Shown here one piece after another: positions 1-6,659 of a stretch of 10,240 bases of DNA (position 1 is its first letter; each line of letters begins with the position of its first letter). The stretch lies in assembly GCA_964502775.1 (NCBI GenBank), contig CAZCYE010000056.1:1-10240 (forward strand). Reading direction: 5' to 3'. The notes under the pieces were generated by a model. The model saw nothing but the letters and a program-made list of their open reading frames with translations. It did not search any database and was not told where the DNA came from. The translations under genes were made by a program, and so were the position numbers. This stretch comes from CAZCYE01 sp964502775 (lineage in GTDB: Bacteria; Actinomycetota; Acidimicrobiia; IMCC26256; PALSA-555).

Positions 1-1428
<1,428 letters not shown>

Positions 1429-1435
1429 CCCGGCG

Positions 1436-1441
1436 ATGGTA
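1436..1441 (-). promoter_or_regulatory. Candidate -10 box (TACCAT) for leaderless uvrB
   Basis: On the minus strand TACCAT matches the actinobacterial -10 pattern TANNNT. It is followed by 7 bases (CGCCGGG) and then the uvrB ATG, so transcription would begin at or next to the start codon. No convincing -35 is visible, and none is required in many actinobacterial promoters. The same geometry is seen before coaE. Confidence 0.35.
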
Positions 1442-1478
1442 CCGGCCTTGCGTTTGGTCGCTCTCCCACTCACACAGT

Positions 1479-1540
1479 GAGAAAAGATGAGAAAAGATGA
1501 GAAAAGGAGGAGAGAGGAAGGAGGGAGGAGAAAGAAAAGG
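1479..1540. repeat. Polypurine/polypyrimidine tract with tandem 10-bp repeats
   Basis: On the plus strand, 62 bases contain only two pyrimidines (T1488 and T1498), and 1499-1540 is an unbroken run of 42 purines. It starts with two exact copies of GAAAAGATGA (1481-1490, 1491-1500) and a decayed third copy from 1501. The tract fills the gap between the coaE stop (1566) and uvrB. The minus-strand transcript is therefore C/U only, without G, and carries several CCUCC elements. C/U-rich, G-poor RNA is the classic Rho-loading (rut) composition, so a Rho-dependent end of the coaE transcript is one reading. A triplex-prone (H-DNA) element is another. Base composition is strongly unlike the surrounding GC-rich DNA. 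Confidence 0.8.
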
Positions 1541-1565
1541 TAGGGATGTGGAGTGACCGAACCGG

Positions 1566-2168
1566 TCAGTCGCGTCGAGCCTGGAGCTCGGTCCAGATCT
1601 CCTCGACCTGGGCATCGACAGCATCGAGATCGCCGTCGTTGCTGATGACCCACGTCGCCCGAGTGCGGCGCTCCTCGTCGGAGACCTGGGCGTCCATGCG
1701 CGCGAGCGCGTCCACCCGCTCCATCCCCCTCGCTTCGAGCCGCGCCAGCCTGGCCTCCCGCGGCGCCTCCACCACGATCACCTCGTCGTAGGTGCGCTCG
1801 GACCCCCGAGCGCGCGCCTCTCCCATCAGCGGCACGTCACAGATCACGACGGCGTCGAGCGGCGCGGCGGACGCGCGGCGCCGGATCTCGGCATTGATCG
1901 CCGGGTGGGTGATCGCCTCCAGGTCGCGCCGGGCCACCTCGTCACCGAACACGATCCCGGCCAGCGCGGCACGGTCCAGACGACCCTCGGCGTTCAGCAC
2001 ACCGGGTCCGAAGCGGTCCACGATCGCGTCCAGGGCCGGGGTGCCGGGCTCCACGACCTCACGGGCGATCCGATCGGCGTCGATCACCAGCGCCCCCCGG
2101 GCCCGGAACCGCTCCGCCACCGTCGACTTTCCGGCCCCGATGCCGCCCGTGAGCGCAACCACCAGCAC
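1566..2168 (-). CDS. coaE: Dephospho-CoA kinase (CoaE)
   Basis: CoaE phosphorylates the 3'-hydroxyl of dephospho-CoA with ATP, the last step of coenzyme A synthesis, in the cytosol. The 200-residue product has the family's usual length. It shows the P-loop GGIGAGKST (residues 8-16), the DADRIAREVV segment (30-39) that shapes the substrate site, ITHPAI (86-91), DVPLMGE (111-117, usually DVPLLFE) and the Arg-rich lid (RLARLEARGM, 140-149). It lacks the C-terminal GrpB-like extension found in mycobacterial CoaE. An in-frame extension upstream to 2516 is open but antisense to the pilin gene and unlike CoaE, so it is rejected. GTG 2168 was chosen because MLVVALTGG begins right at the first beta strand and a -10-like TAGCAT lies 7 bases before it. 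GTG 2162 is the alternative. It diverges from flp and precedes uvrB. Confidence 0.95.
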   Translation of the reverse strand: MLVVALTGGIGAGKSTVAERFRARGALVIDADRIAREVVEPGTPALDAIVDRFGPGVLNAEGRLDRAALAGIVFGDEVARRDLEAITHPAINAEIRRRASAAPLDAVVICDVPLMGEARARGSERTYDEVIVVEAPREARLARLEARGMERVDALARMDAQVSDEERRTRATWVISNDGDLDAVDAQVEEIWTELQARRD

Positions 2169-2175
2169 CGCCGGG

Positions 2176-2181
2176 ATGCTA
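2176..2181 (-). promoter_or_regulatory. Candidate -10 box (TAGCAT) for leaderless coaE
   Basis: The minus-strand hexamer TAGCAT (TANNNT type) is separated from the GTG at 2168 by 7 bases (CCCGGCG), the spacing expected if the mRNA starts at the start codon. There is no Shine-Dalgarno before this GTG. No clear -35 hexamer is seen. Confidence 0.35.
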
Positions 2182-2224
2182 ACGGCGCCCGCACCCCGGC
2201 CCCCCTGAGGGCCGCGGCAAGTGC

Positions 2225-2252
2225 TCAAGCCCGCCGGGCCCGCTGCCGATAA
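2225..2252 (+). promoter_or_regulatory. FliA/WhiG-type (sigma-28 family) promoter of flp
   Basis: TCAA (2225-2228), a 16-base spacer and GCCGATAA (2245-2252) reproduce the sigma-28/WhiG consensus TAAA-N15/16-GCCGATAA. The -10 octamer is exact and the -35 has one change. Transcription would start near 2259, giving a leader of about 50 bases before the pilin ATG with its AAAGGA ribosome binding site at 2294-2299. This implies that pilin expression may be tied to a motility or development sigma factor. The sequence match is direct; the sigma factor assignment is inference, because no sigma gene is in the window. Confidence 0.6.
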
Positions 2253-2309
2253 CCAACCGCCGGTCCACCAAGGCGCCGGTCGTTCCAATCCCGAAAGGAC
2301 ATGGGCAGC

Positions 2310-2507
2310 ATGAACCTTTTCGTTCTCAAGACCTGGCTTCAGGCCAGGTTCACCAAGGACGAGCGGGGCGCCAACATGGTGGAGTACATCCTCCTCGTGG
2401 CCCTCATCGCTCTGGCCGTCATCGCCGCGGTGGTCTTCCTCCAGGGCGAGGTCAAGCAAAAGTTCAGCGACGCCGGGACGGAGCTGAGCAACGCTCCGAA
2501 CGGCTGA
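2310..2507 (+). CDS. flp: Flp-family type IVb prepilin (major pilin of the Tad system)
   Basis: This 65-residue prepilin is the structural subunit of Tad (tight adherence) pili. A 20-residue basic leader ends in DERG. The prepilin peptidase would cut after that Gly, leaving a 45-residue mature pilin that begins ANMVEY with the invariant Glu5 and Tyr6 of Flp pilins. A single hydrophobic helix (ILLVALIALAVIAAVVFL) follows, which anchors the subunit in the membrane and packs the fibre core. A short polar tail ending NAPNG follows, with Ser and Thr residues. The start is ATG 2310 because AAAGGA (2294-2299) lies 10 bases before it. The ATG at 2301 is only 1 base from that site and would add three residues. 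The gene stands alone on the plus strand with its own promoter and terminator, convergent to the tad operon that should assemble it. Very sure of the family; assignment as major pilin is inferred. Confidence 0.93.
   Translation: MNLFVLKTWLQARFTKDERGANMVEYILLVALIALAVIAAVVFLQGEVKQKFSDAGTELSNAPNG
2331..2349 (+). repeat. Perfect inverted repeat inside the flp leader-peptide codons
   Basis: ACCTGGC (2331-2337) and GCCAGGT (2343-2349) are perfect reverse complements around the loop TTCAG, and flanking G-T and A-T pairs can extend the stem. It would form an mRNA hairpin about 20-40 bases after the flp start codon, just where a translating ribosome leaves the initiation site. It may tune translation or mRNA stability, or be a by-product of codon choice. 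Confidence 0.5.
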
Positions 2508-2522
2508 TCCAAGCACTTCACT

Positions 2523-2556
2523 GAGAAGGGGGGCCGCCTCGGCGGCCTCCCTTCTC
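2523..2556. terminator. Strong hairpin terminator between flp and the convergent membrane-protein gene
   Basis: GAGAAGGGGGGCCGCC (2523-2538) pairs with GGCGGCCTCCCTTCTC (2541-2556) over 16 positions with only one G-T wobble and a tiny central loop. It starts 16 bases after the flp stop and ends 15 bases before the stop of the convergent minus-strand gene. It can therefore serve both directions. No T-run follows on either side, as is common for hairpin terminators in high-GC actinobacteria. Confidence 0.8.
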
Positions 2557-2570
2557 GCGCGCCCAGACCG

Positions 2571-3134
2571 TCACTGATCAGTGTCAGGCCTGAGAAGCTC
2601 CTCGAGCAGGACACCTTCGAAACCTGTACCTGTGAGCGTTCGTTGGGAGCGCGCAATCAGGCTGCTCGTGGGGGCAGCGGCCAGAGCAGTCACGAACATC
2701 GGCAGCGCGCCCGCCGCCGCCAGTTGCCACGAGCCTACGAACAGGGCCGTTGCCTCGAGCACCAAGGTGGCCGCGCCACCGCTGCCCACGACGCGGTACA
2801 TGCGCCACGAGAAGACCTCGGCCATGGCACCGGGGGTGACGTGATCCAAGTGCTTTCGCCGCGTCCGCCATAGCTCGACCGCGATCACCAGACCAAGCAG
2901 ACCCATGATGACGACGGTGCCACTGCTCGTCTCGCCGATCCGCACGCGGCCATGCTCGTGAACCAGAACGGCAAACCCTGCACCGACCATGACTGCGAGC
3001 TCCGCCAAGCCAAGCGTGGCGCCCCGCAGTCGATGAAGGGCTGTAGGCGCGCGGAGCCAGGAGACTCGACGCACGACGAAGCCTGGAAGCGGGAGCGCGT
3101 AGCGCCAAGCGACGGCCCATCCCGGATCCTTCAT
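2571..3134 (-). CDS. Unrecognised four-helix membrane protein at the end of the tad operon
   Basis: I do not recognise this 187-residue protein. A basic N-terminal stretch of about 38 residues is followed by likely membrane helices near residues 39-58, 72-89, 116-135 and 138-160. A charged loop RTRRKHLDHVTPG lies between helices 2 and 3, and the short tail ends in acidic residues. The hydrophobic pattern makes this frame more credible than an overlapping 184-codon frame (2584-3138) that encodes an Arg/Gly-rich shadow. It uses more A/T-ending codons (CTT, GGT, CTA, GTA, ACA, CAA) than its neighbours, suggesting recent arrival or weak selection. It lies 37 bases after the GT-C-like gene on the same strand and may be the last operon member. 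A TACGTT box 6 bases before the ATG could also give it a leaderless transcript of its own. No enzyme motif is visible. Confidence 0.65.
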   Translation of the reverse strand: MKDPGWAVAWRYALPLPGFVVRRVSWLRAPTALHRLRGATLGLAELAVMVGAGFAVLVHEHGRVRIGETSSGTVVIMGLLGLVIAVELWRTRRKHLDHVTPGAMAEVFSWRMYRVVGSGGAATLVLEATALFVGSWQLAAAGALPMFVTALAAAPTSSLIARSQRTLTGTGFEGVLLEELLRPDTDQ

Positions 3135-3140
3135 TCAAAG

Positions 3141-3146
3141 AACGTA
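3141..3146 (-). promoter_or_regulatory. Candidate -10 box (TACGTT) before the small membrane-protein gene
   Basis: The minus-strand TACGTT fits TANNNT and ends 6 bases before the ATG at 3134, which has no good Shine-Dalgarno. This is the same leaderless layout as coaE and uvrB. A short GAAC-N8-GTTC inverted repeat overlaps it. No -35 is evident. Confidence 0.3.
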
Positions 3147-3171
3147 ACGCCGTTCCGCCGTGTGTGGGGGG

Positions 3172-4722
3172 CTACGAGGTAGAGCGCACGAACGCGGCGT
3201 AGCTCACGTCGCGATGGACGCGGCGCCATTCGTCCGACTCGCCGAGAAGCCGGGTGAGGTCCTCCCCGCGGGGCCAGACCACCGTCTCGATCCCGTGGCG
3301 ATCGAGCACCCCGTCCCAACCGGGGTCACCGTCGGCCACCGTGAAGTAGTCGTCGATCACCGCTCGGGGGTACATGTCGAAGCGGTCGTCGAAGAAGACC
3401 CGCTGGCGGGGCCAGTACTCGAGCAGCACGTAGCCCGCGTCCCCGTCGTCCACGAAGAGCCGGCTGCCGGTGAGGCCTCGCTCGTCGAGCGCGCGCAGCG
3501 CGGCGACCGGGTAGCTGCGGTACGAGAAGTCGGGACGGCTCGCCGCTGCACCGACCAGGACCACGGCGAGCAGCACCAGGGCCACACCGGCGACGCGCAC
3601 GGCACCGGGCGCCACGAGCCCGTCGCGCCGCTCGCAACCCGTCGCGTCGCCCGTGTCGCCCGTGTCGCCCACGTCACGCCGAGCGAGGGCCCGCGCCGCG
3701 ATCGGGAGCGTGACCACCGCGGCGATGCCGATGTTGCGCAGCGCCCAGAAGCCGAAGGCCAGGAACGTGAACGCCACCAGCAGATCCCGACGCCTCCCGC
3801 GCGTCGCACTGAGCCCACGCCGGGGGGAGAACCGCCCGACGAGCGTCACCCCCACTACTACCGCCGCCCACACCGCGAACGTCACCCCCCGAGCACCGGA
3901 GAAGTCGGGGGACTGCCACTCCGTGACCCGGTCGAGCACGTCGCTCCGGCCCAGCAGCCCCAGGGGGAACGTGAGCAACGCCGGCCCGTAAGGGTTGGCC
4001 AGCACCACGAGCACCCCGAGCGCGCCGCCCACGGCCAAACCCCGTTCGCGACCGCGCCACGGCGGCGCGCCGTCGCACCAACGGCCCACCAGATGCACCC
4101 CGAGGTAGACCACACCGAGGGCGAAGCTCCCGTGCACGTTCGCCCACAGCCACAACAAGCCCACGAGCACGAGCGGGGCGTGGCGCCCGAGGGTCGAGGA
4201 CTCGACCTCGACCGCCCACACCAGGGCCACGAAGCACGCCAGGCCGAACGTGAGCGGACGCTCCGACCAGACGAAGGCGATCGGCGCGAGGGCGGCGATG
4301 CTCACGAGCGCGGCCCGCACCCGGTCCCCGCTGAGCCGGCGAGCCAGGCGGAACAGCGCCACCGCCACGCCGGCGCCCACCAGCCCGACGACGAGGCGAA
4401 TGCCGAACGGGCCCATGACGCGGTCGATCCCGCCGTAGAGCGCCTCGGCGAGCCACGACTGGGCCACCCACGACGTATCGGACGCGCTGAACGAGAACGG
4501 GTCGGTGTGCGGCACCCCCGAGTCGAGGATGATTCGCCCGGTGACGAGATGCCAGAAGAACGAGTTGTCCGACAGCGAGCCCAACCCGAGCCCGGCACCG
4601 AACAGCGCGAATGCCCCGGTGAAGAGCCGATCGAGCGCCCGGGAGCCGCGTGGGGCCCGGACCATGACCCGCGGCGCGGGACCTGGCTCGGCCGCCACGG
4701 GTGTGAGCTGTGCGGTGTTCAT
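3172..4722 (-). CDS. Polytopic GT-C-like membrane protein (putative glycosyltransferase) linked to tadC
   Basis: This 516-residue protein has a cytosolic N-terminus of about 30 residues, roughly ten hydrophobic segments and a soluble C-terminal domain from about residue 398. It carries motifs I associate with an uncharacterised GT-C-like family: a loop after the first helix with DNSFFWHLVTGR and DSGVPHTDPFSFS (residues 52-79), then WVAQSWLAE (85-93), NVHGSF (195-200), NPYG (243-246), EWQSPDF (268-274) and RNIG (329-332). The acidic loop residues are where GT-C enzymes place metal or lipid-phosphate donor ligands. The C-terminal domain has DDGDAGYVLLEYWP and VFFDDRFDMYP. Start ATG 4722 lies 4 bases after the tadC stop, so translation is probably coupled. 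A role in glycosylating Flp pilin or the envelope is inference; polymerase or lipid-flipping roles are not excluded. Confidence 0.85.
   Translation of the reverse strand: MNTAQLTPVAAEPGPAPRVMVRAPRGSRALDRLFTGAFALFGAGLGLGSLSDNSFFWHLVTGRIILDSGVPHTDPFSFSASDTSWVAQSWLAEALYGGIDRVMGPFGIRLVVGLVGAGVAVALFRLARRLSGDRVRAALVSIAALAPIAFVWSERPLTFGLACFVALVWAVEVESSTLGRHAPLVLVGLLWLWANVHGSFALGVVYLGVHLVGRWCDGAPPWRGRERGLAVGGALGVLVVLANPYGPALLTFPLGLLGRSDVLDRVTEWQSPDFSGARGVTFAVWAAVVVGVTLVGRFSPRRGLSATRGRRRDLLVAFTFLAFGFWALRNIGIAAVVTLPIAARALARRDVGDTGDTGDATGCERRDGLVAPGAVRVAGVALVLLAVVLVGAAASRPDFSYRSYPVAALRALDERGLTGSRLFVDDGDAGYVLLEYWPRQRVFFDDRFDMYPRAVIDDYFTVADGDPGWDGVLDRHGIETVVWPRGEDLTRLLGESDEWRRVHRDVSYAAFVRSTS
3646..3672 (-). 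repeat. Three tandem 9-bp units inside the GT-C-like gene
   Basis: Units of GTCGCCCGT (plus strand) at 3646-3654 and 3655-3663, with a variant ending in AC at 3664-3672, encode the Gly-Asp-Thr triplets of VGDTGDTGDATG (about residues 351-362). They fall in a hydrophilic loop just before the last predicted membrane helix. Such in-frame units are prone to copy-number change, so loop length may vary between strains. Confidence 0.8.
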
Positions 4723-4726
4723 CGCC

Positions 4727-5641
4727 TCAGAGGGTGTCGCCGATCTGGATGATCGCGGGGCCGAGGATCACCACGAACACCGAGGGGAACACGCAGAACA
4801 CGAGCGGGAAGAGCATCTTGATCGGAGCCTTCTGCCCTTGCTCCTGTGCCCGCATGCGTCGCCGCACCCTCATCTCGTCGGCTTGGGCCCGGAGCACGCG
4901 GGAGATCGAGACGCCGAAGGTGTCGGCCTGGAGCATGGCCAGGATGAAGGCCCGCAGCTCGGGCACCTCACAACGCTCGTCCATCGACCGCAGCGCATCG
5001 GCGCGGGTCTCCCCGAAGCGCGTCTCGCGCAGCATGCGGCGGAACTCGTCCGAGAGCTGACCCGGCACTGCCGCCGTGGTCCGCTCGAGCGCCTGCTCGA
5101 AGCCGAGGCCGGCCTCGATCGAGATCACGAGCAGGTCGAGCACGTCGGGGAGCTGCACCGCGATGTCGTGCTGGCGTTTCTCGATCGCCCGCGAGATCTT
5201 GAGGTCCGGGAACATGAACGACGCGCCCCACAGGAGCGCCACCACCACCAACGCGAGGATCCCGTGCAGGTGGAGGCCGACGAAGATCAGGGGCAACCAC
5301 ACCACACCCGACACCAGGCCGAGCAACTTGCGCACGAGGATGCGGTCGACGCCCAGGTCACCGGACTTCCCGGTGAGGATGAGCTTGCGCGCCACCTGTT
5401 CCCGGTAACCCTGCGGTGTGAACCGCCCGGTCAGCCCCTGGAGGGCCTCGAGCAGCGGGTCGAACACACGCTCCGAGATCGGAGCCAGCATCTCCTGGTC
5501 TCGTACGTCCTGGATCTGGTAGCCCTCGAGGCGTCGCAAGGATTCCCGCGCGTCCGCGCGCTCGAGCACGACCGACGCGGTCAGGTAGCCGAACATGAGC
5601 ACGGCGCCGATGGCCAGCGCGGCGATGAGCAGAATTGCCAC
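4727..5641 (-). CDS. tadC: Tad pilus inner-membrane platform protein TadC
   Basis: TadC is one of the two T2SSF/GspF-type platform proteins that pair with TadB in the membrane. The platform couples ATP hydrolysis by TadA to pilin polymerisation. The 304 residues show an N-terminal helix (2-25), a cytoplasmic linker, a hydrophobic pair (about 105-145) and the T2SSF four-helix domain (about 161-290). That domain carries LPDVLDLLVISIEAGLGFEQAL and ends in a C-terminal helix near 276-298. The start is GTG 5641: GAGG at 5648-5651 lies 6 bases before it inside the tadB end, and one base separates it from the tadB stop. The product has the usual TadC length. The next gene, GT-C-like, follows after 4 bases. 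Confidence 0.92.
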   Translation of the reverse strand: MAILLIAALAIGAVLMFGYLTASVVLERADARESLRRLEGYQIQDVRDQEMLAPISERVFDPLLEALQGLTGRFTPQGYREQVARKLILTGKSGDLGVDRILVRKLLGLVSGVVWLPLIFVGLHLHGILALVVVALLWGASFMFPDLKISRAIEKRQHDIAVQLPDVLDLLVISIEAGLGFEQALERTTAAVPGQLSDEFRRMLRETRFGETRADALRSMDERCEVPELRAFILAMLQADTFGVSISRVLRAQADEMRVRRRMRAQEQGQKAPIKMLFPLVFCVFPSVFVVILGPAIIQIGDTL

Positions 5642-5642
5642 C

Positions 5643-6659
5643 TCAGACCTCGATCTTCATGATGCGCCGTAGCCAGACGAAGCCGACGCTGGCAAGGACC
5701 GCGGCACCGATCACTGCCATCACACCCATCGAGTTCTTGAACAGGGTGGACATGTAGTCGGGCTTGACCACGTAGAGCACGACACCGAACGCAGGCGGAA
5801 AGATGCCCAAGATCCACGCCGACAGGCGCGCCTCGGCGGTCAGCGAGAGGATCTCGCGGCGCAGGCGCTCCCGCTGGGTCATGGTGCGGCCCACGGTGTC
5901 GAGCAGCTCGGCGAGGTTGCCGCCCGCCTCGCGCTGGATACGAATCGCCATGACGGCCCAGATCAGGTCCACGCTGTGCATCCGATTCGCGGAATCCTCG
6001 AGCGCGTCCTCCAGGGGCCGGCCGAGGCGACCCTCGGCGAACGCGCGCTGGAACTCCCGGCGCATGGGCTCGGACGCCTCGTTGGCCACGGCCTCGAGGC
6101 CCTGGGCGAAGGAGAACCCGGCGCGCATCGAGCCGGCGAGCAGGTTGAGCACGTCGGGCAGCTGCGTCTCGAAGCGCCGTAGACGCTTCTTGCGCCGCAC
6201 CTCGAGGAAGATGACCGGACCGAACGCGGTGAGCACGGTGAGGATCAGCGCGCCGGCCAGGGGCACGAGGAGCAGGGAGCCGAGGAGCACGATGCCGAGG
6301 GCGATGACGTAGAAGAACAGCGCCTCCGGCGGGCGCAAGGGCAGGTCGGCCTGCTCGAGCTTGTGCTCTACCCGGTTGAGCAGCCCCACCCGCTCCGCGA
6401 GCCGGCCGGTAAGCGCGGCCATGTCCTGCACCAAGCGCGTCTCGGCGCCGGAACCATCGCCTTGGGTCGTCGGCGGCGCGGCCGCGGGCTTCTCCTCGTG
6501 GCCGTACCCACCGAGTCGGCGCTCCAAGTCGGTGCGGTGGTCGCCGGTGAGCCCCACCAACGTCAGCGCGAGTCCCAGCACCCCGGCCGCCATCAGGCCC
6601 CCGAGGATGATCTGGACAGTGGAATCGGAGAGCGCGAGCAACCCCGCGGTGGCCGTCAT
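5643..6659 (-). CDS. tadB: Tad pilus inner-membrane platform protein TadB
   Basis: TadB is the second T2SSF-domain platform protein of the Tad machine. Its 338 residues contain an N-terminal membrane helix (about 14-37), a Pro/Ala/Gly-rich cytosolic linker (56-72), two helices (about 113-153), and the T2SSF domain (about 165-290). That domain has the hallmark LPDVLNLLAGSMRAGFSFAQGL and the QREAGGNLAELLDTV segment typical of TadB. A C-terminal helix follows at 309-331. The ATG at 6659 overlaps the tadA stop in an ATGA junction, which indicates translational coupling. A GAGGGG stretch inside tadA lies 10 bases upstream. TadB and TadC probably form a heteromeric platform. Confidence 0.93.
   Translation of the reverse strand: MTATAGLLALSDSTVQIILGGLMAAGVLGLALTLVGLTGDHRTDLERRLGGYGHEEKPAAAPPTTQGDGSGAETRLVQDMAALTGRLAERVGLLNRVEHKLEQADLPLRPPEALFFYVIALGIVLLGSLLLVPLAGALILTVLTAFGPVIFLEVRRKKRLRRFETQLPDVLNLLAGSMRAGFSFAQGLEAVANEASEPMRREFQRAFAEGRLGRPLEDALEDSANRMHSVDLIWAVMAIRIQREAGGNLAELLDTVGRTMTQRERLRREILSLTAEARLSAWILGIFPPAFGVVLYVVKPDYMSTLFKNSMGVMAVIGAAVLASVGFVWLRRIMKIEV

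Noticed and set aside
1546..1791. Plus-strand 81-codon frame whose ATG follows the purine-rich tract with many Shine-Dalgarno-like GGAGG elements
   Set aside because: The product is a Ser/Arg-rich antisense shadow of the coaE C-terminus; the GGAGG elements are a side effect of the purine tract.
2197..2214. CGGCCC/GGGCCG inverted repeat between coaE and flp
   Set aside because: It is short, lies upstream of both divergent genes, and such palindromes are frequent in GC-rich DNA; no role can be supported.
2258..2280. Direct repeat CGCCGGT in the flp leader (2258-2264 and 2274-2280)
   Set aside because: Seven bases of a GC-rich word is easily explained by chance; there is no sign of a riboswitch fold.
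2301..2309. Upstream ATG of flp at 2301
   Set aside because: Only one base separates it from AAAGGA, too close for initiation; ATG 2310 has a normal spacing.
2584..3138. Alternative 184-codon minus-strand frame over the small membrane-protein gene
   Set aside because: It lacks coherent hydrophobic segments and is Arg/Gly-rich; the neighbouring frame has clear membrane helices.
3140..3155. GAAC-N8-GTTC inverted repeat as a possible LexA (SOS) box
   Set aside because: LexA boxes of this type need a 4-base gap (CGAAC-N4-GTTCG); the 8-base gap does not fit.
3160..4752. 530-codon open frame on the plus strand
   Set aside because: It is exactly antisense to the GT-C-like gene; its product is a low-complexity His/Arg/Glu/Pro mix without domains, as expected for shadows of GC-rich genes.
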